Source of the DNA: Nymphaea colorata
Taxonomy: Eukaryota; Streptophyta; Magnoliopsida; Nymphaeales; Nymphaeaceae
Assembly (NCBI RefSeq): GCF_008831285.2
Contig: NC_045139.1
Span: forward strand, 13,436,354-13,500,353
Reading direction: 5' to 3'
Length of the DNA: 64,000 nucleotides
Shown here: positions 11,201 through 24,300 of the stretch, one piece after another
Position numbering within the stretch: position 1 is the stretch's first letter
Layout of the letters: every line of letters starts with the position of its first letter
Notes under the pieces: generated by a model
What the model saw: the letters and a program-made list of their open reading frames with translations, nothing else
What the model was told of the DNA's origin: nothing
Database searches by the model: none
Position numbers and translations under genes: made by a program

Positions 11201-14200
11201 CCAGGTAGTCATAGTAAACTTCTTAAAAATCTGGAGAACATGGAACCTACGGAAGCAAGCAAATGCTCATGAGCTCAAGAGTAGTTGAAAATAGATACCT
11301 AACCGTAGAAAGGAGTTCAATCTTCACCTGGAGTATCAAAGCATCCCATGAAACAATTTCAACGCCCTCCTGCAATTTTACCATTATAGGTGTGAGCCTT
11401 TCCACCAATACATTGCATGCCAAACGCACAGCTTCACAGCTCGAGTCAGATGTGGTGCTCCCAGCAGTGTAACCTCCCTGTACTAGACTTAAAGTGTCTG
11501 CCTGGATAACACGTATTCTATCCAGAAGTTCTTTACTTATGTCATTTAATAAATTACCAAGAGCAAATGCAGTCATTTGCTTCACCTTTGTCCAGAGTCC
11601 TTGACCTAATTCAATGCCTCCAACTTCAACAACAACTGAACCATCATTGAGAATGCTTACTTTTCCAGGTGTTGGCCTCAACATGACCCCATACGTGATA
11701 GGCAAGATAGATAATCCACGTTTTCTCCATCTGTTACAGCTATTGAACTGTCTTACACTTTCAGCTCGACTATAGAAGCATGAGGATTCAATCAACTTGT
11801 CCAAAACCACAGGCAATGTGTAATCAGGGGTTGCTCCACAACTGTTCCCATAGAACATTTTAAGACTTGCAAACGTGTGCAAATTTTCCTTTCGCACATG
11901 GTGGGTTTCCATGCGGAGTTCTGATGCCACATGTTCAATAACAGTTTCAGCAATAAATGAACCTTGTACATCTCCTGGGCCACGCATAGCTGACTTGCTT
12001 AGACTATTAGTCTTGCATATCTTGAAGTCAAAAGAAAGGGATTGCCAATTATACTTCTTCATGGCTTCTACTACAGCTAATGGTATAACTGGACTGACAT
12101 CTGCTGATACCCCTGCATCAATTAATATATCGGCATGCAGTGCAGTAATGGCCCCATCTTCTTTAAAACCTACCGAATACTTCACTTTCATAGGGTGTCT
12201 TCCCATTACTGTTGTCATATCTGTTTTACGGTCAAGATACATTCGAACAGGTCGACGTAACCTATGGGCTGCTAACGCACATGCTGTTGCAACCTACACA
12301 TCACAAAAGATACCTGTTGATCATCACAAGGCAGATTAATTTAATCATCTTGTTGAAGGCCCTTTAATAGTGAAGTAATTTCACATTAGACTTATCTGTA
12401 CAACATAACATTGAAGAACATGAAGAGCATATTTATATGTCATATACGGTTTTTCAATACATTGAATAAAAGTCATCCACTACAAAGTAGAAAATTCAAA
12501 CTAGAAGGACACTTGACTATAAAATATGTTCAAAGATATTACAAAAGATGATACTCACAGGAATGGATCTGAAGGCCTTCCCACCAAATCCACCTCCAAC
12601 TCTTCTTGAGATTACACGCACATTATGCTCTGGAATACCAAGGCATTTGGCAACTACAACTTGGCACGTCTCAGGAACCTGCGTGGAGCTGTAAACGACC
12701 ACACAATTATCTTCATCTGGTATGGCAAGTGCTGTCTGTGTCTCCATGTAGAAATAATATTGTGAGCCAATGTTCACCTGCAAATTCTTTCTTGCTTGTT
12801 ACATGTCATCTTTTCCTACGATGCATACTCTAGCAGACCACAAAGGGTGGTCTATAACAGAAGTTGCACAAAGCTATCATTTATGAAAAGGAAAAGCTGA
12901 AGGAGAACAAAACAATTATATCTAACACCACTAAGTTGAGTACATTGAAAAATTAATGATAAAAAAAATTACCTCTTACTAACTCTGAGAAACAAACTCA
13001 TTATATCCAGCATACCTCAGCTGAGTGAATTGTATGATCAGCCTCAGACATTCCTCTTGAGAAACACCCAATCTGTTGTGGGACGAAAAAAGGTGGGGCA
13101 TGGAAAAAGCTAGATCTTAATACAGCATCTTCAATGGTCAAAATTGGAGGTTCTAGATTTGCAGTATCATAGTACACGCTTGCATTCTCAGCAGCAATAC
13201 ATGCATTTTTTTGTGTTTCTGCAATCTAAAAAAAAATGTCTCCATAAATTTTTAAAATCCAATACCTGAAAAAATTCCTCTTAGAGAAAACCAACCATAT
13301 TTTGAGGGATAATTTACCACAAGACCAAGTGGTTGACCAACAAACTCAGTAATATCATCAGCAAATAAGGGTTCACTCCCGAATAGTGTCTGAGATCCCA
13401 CATTTTGTCCTCCCTTTGGAATATCTTTAACTGAAACAAGTGTAACAAACCCTTGAGATGCCGAACTAGAGCTCAATTCAATCTTCGTTACATGCGCCAA
13501 AGGTTTCGTGCTATAAACAAATGCACCATATAAACAGTCCTTTGGAGAAGGAATGTCATCCACATATACTGCTTCACCTGCATAACATGTGAAGGTTGTT
13601 ATGCCCTACCCAAAGAAAATGATAGAATTAGAAGAATTCTGTAATTTTTTGAAGATTAATGTCTCTCGCATGGGGGAAAGCATGAGATATTATATCCTAG
13701 ATGTAAACAAATGAGTAGAAGTGTGGGAGAGGAGATGTAGAACAATGTGAGATAGTTCATACTTAAAGCTTGTCTAAAACTACATTTTGTTCCAAATAAA
13801 ATAGCAAATTGGAGATAGGGTCCATTACTTTAGATACAACAACGCATGAAAGAAAGTGCCTAGTGCTTTAATACATGTCTATTCAAATGGATCTAGCAGA
13901 GAGAAGATACTAAAAAATCTTCGGCTTCAGTTTCAGTTGGCTTTCACCGACAATCAGACTCCAATAATTTTCTAAGAACCTTTTCTTACATCATAAATTT
14001 AGAACAATGGCACAAGTGCCTAACTTTTACACAAGGAAACTCGAACATAGAAAGTGCGAAAAAGTGCTCTGTGTATGGTATGTACAAATACTCATAAATC
14101 AGTCATCTCATATTATTGTCTGATAGTTGATTCAGTGTTGCGCTGCAAAAGGTGTATCTTATCTCATATCTATCAGGCCGACCTATATGACACATCATAA

Positions 14201-17200
14201 AATATCATAATCTATCGTAAACATATCATATTTTTTAATTCATAAAAATAAAAATAAGAAAAATAAAAATTCAGAAAAAATATGAAAAATCATGAAAAAT
14301 ATGTGCATTACTAAAAACTTGTCACACATAATGAACATTCATGATTCATCATTTAAGCCATAATATGTTAACAACACATTAAGAATAACTTAATAAGTAT
14401 AAAGTGTTTTACATTATATCACAACATATAATTGTTCACTGCCAAATGAGAATTGAAAATATGTTTATGATTAACATCATGAATTCATCACTATCATCAA
14501 TCAATCAGAATCGGTCTCCCACACACAAATCTTCCTTCAAACTGGTTGTATTCTCGCTTAAATTGATGATTTATCACTCAAAATCAGTGATTTCTCTAAA
14601 AAACCAGCAAAGATTTTCCCTCCGAGAGCAGCAGGTTTTAAAACAGAAATGAAACAAAAGCGTCCAAAACTCTTTTAAAACGCCCTAGCACTGTATCACA
14701 CGATAGGGGTTGTCTTGTCCGTGACCATGCAGCGGCCACATTGCACAATGCCATATCAACTATTATACAATACAGTCGATACACCATTGGTACACTTAAG
14801 AAAAGTGTAACGGTGGTGTATGTACATATTGCATGTATTATTGACAAAAAAGCACATTCAATGTTATACATACCATACTACACTGACCATATTGTATGAT
14901 ACATATTGTATAGGTCAATATGACTTGTACAATACACACATGATATGCTTTTTTTTTTATGTATGTCATAGGTGTATCAGGTGTATCATACAATATCTCC
15001 ACCATATGATACAATATGCCTGGTATCTTATAAATGCTGGCATATGGCCCTTTCATTTCTTCTAAAAATCGCTCCTCCAATTCCAATCACTTTTAGGAGC
15101 TTTGCGAGGGGGAGTTTTTGTTGGTTTTTTAGAAAGAACAATGATTTAGTTGTCAAATTGAAGCAAATGACAATGAAAATGAAAATGAAGATGAGAATGA
15201 GGATGAAGAAGGCGAAAATTATCATATTGACTGATGATAGTAATCATGTATATTTTCAATGGCTATTTGACATTGAAAAATTTCATGTTGTGATATAGAA
15301 CACTCTTAAGCTTTAACATATTTTCAATCATATTATATGTTAGTTTTCCAGTTGGAATTTTGATATAACTTACAAGGGCATAAAGCCACAGCCCAAGTTG
15401 AACAGCAAAAGTGGTTGAAATCATACCAGATGCTTGGAGTTCGGCTCCAACTTTCTTAGTAGGTTCACCAATTGCATAACAGTCATTGTGGATGTCCATC
15501 ACTTGCCTTCCAGACATCACATTAACTCTCTCTATATGTTCATATGGTGATTTGGTACTCGAAGTTCTCCCATTATCCAAATTCATAGAGAGTTCTGGCT
15601 GACTGTTATTGCTCCTTGAATAATTTGAACATTTAGTACCAAAGTCACAGAATGGAGCATCAGTGTTTGTACCATCACAACATCTATTAGATCCAATGTT
15701 CCATTTAGGTCCTTCTAAACCTTTAACAAGTGGATGAAGGAAAGCAAAAAGAAAACTAGCAGCTAAACTTGATCTGTAGGCAGGAAATGGCGTGCCTGCC
15801 TCAGGCACCACGATTTTTTGAAGCAATTGTATGGCCTCAAGTAATGCAGGTGGAGTGAGAATCCTTCCAGCCAAAAATTCCTCGACCTTTGTTGCCCGGA
15901 CTGCATGTTTAGTACCATATGCACCAAAGACCAGCCTTAGACGTTCTGGAACAACATCACCTGATAGTTTATCATTTGAAACCTCTACCAAGAAAGCAGC
16001 ATTGAGATATGCAATTGCATTTCCATGGGGGCGTGGAGCTGCTCTATATGTCTCAAATATCAATTTAGGTTCTTTGGCATTTCTCCTGTGGATGATACCA
16101 TTATTAATAGATTTTTCCTGAGTGCAGATTGGGATATGAACACTTACAAGGATCATATTACAACTGCACGGGGGCATCTCTAAGAATTCCTCCAGAGAAA
16201 GAGTCAGTTGTCCAGTGCTTGTCTGTAACTTGATACATGAGCCGACACCAAGGAGAACTGTGGCAATATCAGAAGGGAACTGTTTCCTTTGTGCCATGAT
16301 CAAATTCCCTCCCAAGCTTGCAGTATTTCGTACATATTTTGATGCTACCTTGTTTAGATGATTAGCTATTTTCCTAAACACCAACCCTCTTTCACTTCCT
16401 AATACCATTTCTTCTCCTAGTAGTGTGTCTATGACTTTGGAAATTGTAACAGTTGCCCCAAATTCGATGCCATAGTCATCCCTTCTAATCCTCAACAGCT
16501 CTGGAATATGTGTCAAATCAATGTAATGGTGAAAGTAGCGCATCCTTTTGAAAACACCAGAACTTGTATTCCCAGCAACCAGTTCCATTTTTTCTGTCAT
16601 AGACTCCATTATATTCGTAAGTTCGACCATAGATGATGGAGTAAACCATTGATCCTTTCTTGAGATCTTGTTTTCAAATGTGCTAGTATTTACTAGAGGA
16701 GGACCAGACGAGTAACATCTTAGGAAGTCTGGAAATGTACATATTTCATTAGGGATATACATGGGTAGTTTCTTTACATCTGCACCCTCTCCTTTTCTCC
16801 AAAATGAATTTAGTCCCAGATCTTCCATATCAACATCTTGTGCAAAACTCTTGCAGACATCAACAATAGGACGATAGCCAGTGCAGCGGCATAAATTGCC
16901 TGCAATTGCACTCTCTGCTTCAGATACCGTAAGCTTGGAGAAACCCGGAGCTGGGTCTGGTCGACTGCTTTTATCTGCATTAACAAGAGAAGAGAAAAGG
17001 GACATGCACATCCCTGGTGTACAGTAACCACACTGGGAGGCATGAAAGCCTGCAAATCTTTCATGAATTGAATGGAACCCATCTTTGCAGTTTCCTAGGC
17101 CTTCAGTGGTAGTAATTGAACAACCGTCTAGGCTATATAGAAGAGTCAAGCATGAACTAACCGCAAAATCTTCTACCTGTTTCCTTTGCCTATCATATTT

Positions 17201-18501
17201 GGAGATAAGGACTACACAAGCACCACAGCCACCTGCAAGAAAAGAAACAACGTTCTGAAAGCAGTTGCGTACAAATCTTTATGCAAGACCAGCTTCAAAG
17301 AGATGTAGTTGCATCTGGATGAATGCAAGCATAAAATTACTGCAGGAAATTCTGACGTCAAGCAACATAGATGAAGCATAAGACTTCAGAAAAGTGTGCA
17401 GAGTGCAGTATTCCCTTAGTTATTTTATACCACAGTCAATTGCAAGTGTGAACTTGGCCAGTTTCTATCAGTTGTTTAATGCATCCAATTTTCACTAGCA
17501 GTAGAAATGGCTCTTGTAACTGAGGAGATGTGATCCTTATAACATCGAATTTTTCCAAAAAACTAAAAAAAAAAAAAAAAGAAGAAGATTTAAGCTCTAG
17601 CGCCTGCACACTTCGAACAGAGAATACCCGCGAATTTCTGTGTATCTTCTTTATACATTGTAACAGGACAAGTTAAATGATAACACAGCAATGGGATTAG
17701 TATATAACAGAAAAAGCAATTATAAAACTGAAGTGCTCAAGACACAAGCAATGAAGCAATTGCACTATAAGTTTAATCAACCTACACAAGGAAATCTACC
17801 CTTTACCCAATCTTGAACGGACTTAACGTACAATCTATGGTTTCCATTTTCTGATAAACCGAAAAAATCCTGAACTTCTAACAAGGAAACCAACAGTCGG
17901 AGAGAAATACTATAATTAACGCAACAGCGTCCTCAGTTTAACAAAAAGGAAGCAAATTCACTAGAAAACATATGTAAGAAGGAATTTCCCAGAACTTGAT
18001 TTGAATATGAGATCTGCTAACTAAAAATGTCGAAGATGTTAAACTGAAAATCTAATTATACACGAAAGACGTTGAAAATGGAAAATAGTACATCTAGTGC
18101 TCAACGTAATAACAAATTTCAATTTTAATAATTTATTCTGGCGGTCATGATTAATGACATGATACCATTCTGGCTTAGGCTTTGTTTAATAAAAGGGCCT
18201 CATAATGTCGAATAAAACCATCGGTCTGATTTATAACATGTTCCACCACGTTCGATTCTTGTAAGCACCAAATTCCATGACAGCCCACAAAAAGAAAACG
18301 ACCATGTTACCAAAAAGGTAAAGCAAGGACGAAACAGCGCAAACCTTCTCCACACGCAAGCTTGGCTCCCTTGTAAGGAGTCTGAAGACGAAGGAACTCC
18401 AAGAGTGTGGTCGAGGGATCGACTCCAGACAGCTCCACCCTCTCTCCATTGACTGCAAACACCAACTTCTCCTTACTTCCCACGACCACCGTGCTGGCCA
18501 T
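8261..18501 (-). CDS. Aldehyde oxidase copy B (complete, 10 exons)
   Basis: Molybdenum aldehyde oxidase of about 1406 aa. Exons: 18501-18345, 17232-15427, 13577-13318, 13225-13016, 12777-12559, 12293-11328, 10399-10304, 10219-10121, 9353-9164, 8478-8261. All introns have GT/AG ends and phases agree, so the frame is open throughout. Domains: two 2Fe-2S clusters in about the first 165 residues; FAD domain around 230-540 ([14 protein letters not shown]); molybdopterin domain from about 650 with GGGFGGKAF near 875, RGPGDVQG near 988-995, [16 protein letters not shown], and [11 protein letters not shown]. The Glu of GEPP (about 1338) matches the catalytic Glu of the xanthine oxidase family. Family members make abscisic or indole-acetic acid or clear aldehydes; the substrate here is unknown. 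The start is the ATG giving MASTVVVGS, which aligns with copies A and C. Confidence 0.94.
8518..8890. repeat. Diverged ~85-100 bp tandem repeat in intron 9 of copy B
   Basis: Four related units begin near 8518, 8603, 8700 and 8802. They share 'ctgatgaact', a short 'agttnnaatattt' segment, then 'atgtggtccaa/atgtggaccga' and 'agctggtt...ccatggaa'. Copy C has at most one faint match in its own intron 9 (about 21640-21665), which suggests expansion in copy B. Alignment is by eye. Confidence 0.6.
14133..14860 (-). mobile_element. hAT-related relic, 3' end facing left, in intron 2 of copy B
   Basis: Starting at 14133 the sequence CAGTGTTGCGCTGCAAAAGG, followed by a GTATC-rich stretch and AGGCCGACCTATA, resembles the reverse complement of the 3' end of the hAT element at 47854-51242. 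That end reads CAATGTTAT, then AAAGGCGTAG, then GGCCGACCTATA. An A-rich stretch follows in both. The rest (GTATCACACGATAGG near 14692 and other scattered GTAT/CGATAC motifs) also looks related, but no coding part is seen. The right limit is unclear and no matching 8-bp target duplication was found. Confidence 0.5.
14859..15275 (+). mobile_element. hAT-related deletion derivative in intron 2 of copy B
   Basis: At 14859 the sequence CAATGTTATACATACC begins, matching the CAATGTTAT terminus of the hAT element at 47854. It continues with the same GTATGATAC...GTATAGGTC layout of the 5' subterminal region and a GGCCCTTTCAT segment. At 15166-15234 a short frame rich in Asn, Glu and Asp ends in TGA, like the acidic C-terminal tail of the hAT transposase. 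All catalytic coding sequence is absent, so this is an internally deleted, non-autonomous relative. The right end (ACATTG at about 15275) is tentative; no target duplication was found. Confidence 0.55.
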
Positions 18502-21363
18502 GCAGACGGGTTAATGGTGGTAACAGTGAGGCGAACAAGGAATGTCAACATAAGAAGAAGAAAGGTCGGTTACCTCTACACGCTCCAGCGATCTCCTCCA
18601 CCGCTTCGTCATCCGCTTGCGTGGAACGAATTCCTCCACAAGTAAGCCATTTTGGCCTTACACAGAGTCCTTTTTCTCCTTGTCCACGCGCCCGACGCCA
18701 TCTGACACGACACTAAAATAAGAAGAGACAAAGTCGAACCGCAACAAGTCCAACTTCATACCCATCATTCTTGCAATCTTTGATGGGTGTCGTGAGAGAC
18801 ATCCGACACCTACTTGACGCATCGGTGCTTTGGAATTTTCTGTTCAGGCCTTCGAACGCTTGTATAAAGTTAAATTCTCGGACAAGAAATGTGCTTTTCT
18901 ACTTAAACAACACAAATATCCCCTAAAAGGTGAAAGAATGATAGTTTAAATGCTAAAAAGGCATAAGCCGCTAACAATCTAATCGACTTTGTCATGATAG
19001 TTTAAATGCTAAAAAACCAATATGTCCATCAAAATAAGTAAGGCGTTGCTTTATCAATATGAAGTAAAGCAAACATCGGCCTGAATTGGTTGATTTAAAA
19101 CAAGTCAGCGAAATTGTTGAAGCAGCAGCCTAATCAAATTGATTCAGTTGTTGATTTTTACTGCCATTGATTGAAAGGACCAATGCGATTAATGTCAGCG
19201 CAATCTTCACCTTGGCCCTCATTGAAACGCCGAAGTTGCTGATAAAGACGTTCACGAATATCAGCCGATCGATTTGAGAAACAAATTCGCCGAATCGACT
19301 TAAATGGGCATTTTCTTTTATTTTTTAATTATAAGTGAAAAATAAATTTTAAGTTATCGATTTAAGACTCAACGACGTCCACCCATACAATCCGCTCCAT
19401 TGCATCGCCTGCTTGTTTCGTTCTCTCGTCAAAATTGATTATTTCTTCAAGAAGTAGTAATTTCTCCTAATTGGGTACATCAAATTGCTATCATCTTTAA
19501 TAAAAGTTCTTTATTAGAAATGCTAATTTGGGTAGTAGAGTCATCCCTCACCTACTCTCATCCGATTTCACTTTCTGAAATTCTTGCTCAGAGATTTTCT
19601 CTTCCTTAATAGTACAACAAATCAGGCATTGGAAAAGATTTTGGCAATACTTGCAACATCAAGAAAATCGAAGCCCATATTCCTGGTGCCCAAAAAGTAA
19701 GAAAAGCAGGACAGCCGGTCACGGGTTCATCTTTACTGCGACCTCTTCTGAGATGCAGATGAATGAACAGGTCAAAGGTGTTCGGATGATGAAACTTTTA
19801 CATCGGGTCTTCTGATTTTCTTCCTCGTCTTCTACCGAGGTGACCATATTTCTCTGTCATCTAAAAGGATCCAAGTCTCATCTCAAGAAGGATTTCTCTG
19901 TTATCTAAAAGGAAAATATTCACAATGATAGATGAAAAACTTTGCTTAAAGAGACAATCACCCAGCACATGTGCACCCTCCAGAAGCAAGTTTCATGTAA
20001 AAAGTGCTTCAATTACTCCGTTGTTTATCCTTTTCCAGTTTCTTTTTTATTACTTGAGATGCTGGCTGGCTGTCACAGATTTGGTTGACAAGAATTCAAA
20101 TGGTTAGAACGATTTTCGATGCTTTGGTTTTTTTTTTTTGCTTAATCAAATCCGGATTATTTGAATTATTGGCCCCTAAAGTAGTTTTTTTTTTTTGTTT
20201 CAGAAAGTTTTCCATGGCCTCTAAGTAATTGGACATTTATTTCTGCTTTATTACGGTTAAAGAGTTTATCATTGATGCTTGTGCTTTTAAAGACGAATTT
20301 ATTGGCTCTACTAATGGTTGGTAACAGTATACTTAGCAAAATTATTTTATTGCATTTTGAAAAATACATGCATTTTTCTTTTCTTCAACTTTCAATTAAC
20401 TGTATGAGATTAAAGGGAATTAATAAACACAATAAAACGCGGACAGGATCTGCATTCCCTCACCAGCAGCTGGGAGGCTAAAAACCCTGAGAAAGTCTGG
20501 AAACAGGTAATATGTTCGGCCCTGCCCTACTGCACGTTCGGACTAAGATATCAAAATATGCTCCCATGTTAAATATTTGATCTGACCTCTCCTACCTAGT
20601 AGAGCTGCACAAAAGATGGGTTCGGGCTGGGCCCAGCCTGTCCGAACCAAGCTCCAGCCCTTCCTATATATAAAACATTAACCCAGTCTTAGCTTGCAAA
20701 CAGGTTAATATATTATTATGTTAGTGTGCCTTTTTGAATTTAAAATAACCTTTAAGTTCTTCTACATGCAAATTAATAGAATATTATTGTTATTATTATT
20801 GTTGTTGTTAAGCTTTTTTTCAAAAAATCAACAAGGTTACCTACATCGGGCTTAATCAGAAACCCGCTATACCAGATCAGATCATGGACCTCTAATTGGG
20901 TTCGGTTTTGAATTTGTTCGCGTACCAAATTCGGGTTGAGCCATGGCCTAGTTGGGAAATGGAGCGACTGGCTACTTGGACGATGTATACCGCAATTCAA
21001 GCAGCTGAATAAGATGGTCAACTTCCATTGCGTTTGTGTTATTCCTTTGCATGCTTTTGTGAAGTACGTTGCATTTCAGCAAGATATGCTTAATTTTGTC
21101 AAATTACATCAGAAAAAGGTCTCCCACTGCTTTACTAGCGTGTCAACAATCAAGCAAGAAACTATCACCAACCAATATGCGATGAGTGAGTGAGACGTAG
21201 GGCAACATCCCCATGATACCAAAATCCAAGGCTCTCTCTCTCTCTTTCCCTCTCTCTTGTACAAATTCTTAGTCGTTATACCACGAACTGACCCGCAGTG
21301 AGACCAGGAGCCTTTGCATAAGAATCATGCAGCTCAATGTCCGGCAGATTGGCAATGGCTTAG
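18502..21363. other. Spacer between aldehyde oxidase copies B and C
   Basis: About 2.9 kb with no recognisable gene. The part next to 18501 should hold the promoter and 5' UTR of copy B. A 22-bp sequence (atgatagtttaaatgctaaa...) occurs twice, at about 18938 and 18994. A segment near 20618-20645 (gggttcgggctgggcccagc) is GC-rich against its surroundings. CT repeats lie near 21232-21260, just downstream of copy C. Short open frames here lack any family resemblance. Confidence 0.6.
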
Positions 21364-24300
21364 CTACGATTGAGTGACCATATTGTGCAAGTAACTTTCA
21401 ACATTGTCCAGCCCACAGAGTTCCTTAATAACATCCATTGTAGCAGGAATGTCCATTCTAAAGATTGCAGGAGGCACCTCTGAAGTGTTGTAAGCACGCA
21501 AATCTTTTCTTGCTTCCTTTATGGCTTGCCTTGCTGCACAGTGCACCGAGGCCGCAAGAAGTAACGGTGGCTCGCCAGAAGCTGTAAAGAAGATGATACC
21601 GATCAATGTTTGTGGGAATCATAGGGAATTAAAGCATTTTTCCAACAACGAGAACATGTAATGTGAAGTTATCTGCACCAACGAGAGCTCAAATTGGAGA
21701 TTTGATTTGAGTCCCATTCTAAAACATCCCAAAAGGGCCCCAAATCTCAACACAAACTTATAGATCAATTATATGTGCCATATATAGATGAACGTGTTGA
21801 GATATCTTTCTCCACACAATGGAAGTGATATGAGCAGAGAAGAAAAATAAGGAGAGAGCGGCACCCTTGGAGGAAAGAACACGATTTTTGTGATAACCGC
21901 TGCTGAATACTTCAACATTGAATTGGCGAGGAATTGTATCAATTGTAGGAATTTTGTACGTCCATGTACCATCTGACAACACCAATCCATCAGAATTTGT
22001 GACATGCTTTTCCAGCATAAAGAAACCAACTCCTTGAACAAATGCACCCTCTATCTGTAATGAAAGTATCAAGAAAGCAAATATTAAGCAGTGACAGTGA
22101 AAGACAAGCTACAAAATTTTAACTGCTTAGCAGCCATAAGGATATCTGAATGCATCTTTGGACTCAAGTTCAAGCACATCTGTTCAGAGCTCATGGTACA
22201 GAATAAATAATTGTATTGCCCTCATGTCAAGCATCTCATGCACAAACCCAGAGGAGCTTGGCCTGTTGTCTAGGAGAAACAAACAGTGCATGCACTAAAC
22301 AGGCATAAAGTCACTGGTGATGCCAAACAGTTTTAAGATAAAGACGACACCAACTTAGAGAAAGTTGCACATAGTAGAGACAGTCAGACAGACCAAAAAG
22401 TAAAGCAAAAAATTCAAACATGGACTGTTTTTACTTCTATTATAACCAAACTAGTACATCCAAAATACAAAAAGCCCACCCCTCCCCTCCCCTTATACAC
22501 TGACAACCTACATGTGCAGCAAGACGCACACCTTCAACAGAAAATTGAGATCTTGTGCGTGTGGACCACCACACTGGAAATTCATGGTATTGTTTCATAT
22601 TTCCACAGAAAAGAAGAAATTCTAAATTTTGGAATACAAAGCTCGTACAATGACAGGAGCACCAGCCAAGAAACCAATGAGAGACCTGCCCATGGTTTAA
22701 GCTTGATATTAATGTCACAGTTTTTTTGGGAAAACTCGTACCTGAATCTGGACCAAAAAGAACAATTCACATTCAAGCTCATCACCCTTCTTACTAACCT
22801 GTCCAAGATCAACCGCTGGATTTAGACTCAACCCACAGTCATATGTTATGTCCGTACGCAAAATTGTGGTAGCTCCTGTGAGAAGATCAACTTCTACCTG
22901 CACAGTGTGGAACGATATTTATTCCTTGCATCAACTAAAAGTCGGTAAACTACAGGCTCCATAAAGTTGGAAATGACTTTACTTCACTTGCTGCAGCACC
23001 AAAATTCAGATATTGAAATGAATCAGGACTAGGAACCCAGTATGTGCTTGCAGATAGATTCACAGATTGCAAATGTGCCTGACAATTAAGATAAACCACA
23101 TTAACTTTCAAGTGTCTATTAACCCAAAAGAAGAAGAAATCAGGTCATTTCAATACCAAAATGATAATTCAAGAAGATATTACAAACAAATATACCAAAT
23201 AAACCAAAGAAAAACTAGCCACAGAAACTAATAGTTCTGATATGATCTGAGCGCAAGGACAGACCAAAAGTCAGTTTAAAAATAAAAAGAGCACAATCAC
23301 TGTGAACATTCTCTCAGCAATTGTACCTTTAACTCTTAAACAAAACTATAGCCAAGAACATTTTATGTGTTTCCTACATAGAGACATATCAGGACAATCC
23401 CCTGCACCTTCTACCAGCACCAGCATCCCAACATGCTGGCTCTTCTTATCTCTTCTTATACCAAGAAAAATAAATCTGTAAGATTGATATCGTGTAGCTG
23501 GGGTTCAGTGAGACACCCATAATGATAGAGAGATCAACCATCTGACAAGCAAGAATATAAATGATTAAGCATTTCTGAACATCAAACACCAGAAAAACAA
23601 CTTTTATTTTATTTTCCTTTAGAGCTATTTTTCATCAAGAATTTAAGCAAAATTCTTATATACCAAGCTTAAGCTAGTAAAAAAATAGACAAATATTCCA
23701 TAGTAAGTCCCAAAGAGCTAAACCCTAACCTGGAGTATCAAAGCATCCCACGAAACAATATCCATGCTCTCCTGCAATTTTACCATAACAGGTGTCAACC
23801 TTTCTACTAGAATATTGCATGCTAAACGTACTGCTTCACAACTTGATTCAGATGTGGTGCTCCCTGCAGTGTAACCTCCCTGCGCAAGACTTAAAGTATC
23901 TGCCTGGACAACACGTACTCTTTCCAGAAGATATTTACTTGTGCCATTCAATAACTTTCCAAGAGCAAATGCAGCCATTTGCTTCACCTTTGTCCAAAGT
24001 CCTTGCCCTAACTCAATTCCTCCAACTTCAACAACAACTGAACCATCATTAAGAATGCTCACTTTTCCAGGGGTTGGTCTCACTGTGACCTCATGCACAG
24101 TTGGCACAATAGACAAGCCTCGCTTCCTCCATCTGTTAGACCTATTGAACTGCCTTACAGTTTCAGCTCTACTATGAAAGCAAGATGATGTGATTAACTT
24201 GTCCAAAACCACAGGTAAGGTGTACTCAGCTGGTTCTCCACAACTGTTTCTGTAGAACAACTTAAGGGTTTCAAATGTGTGCAAATTTTTATTTCGCACG

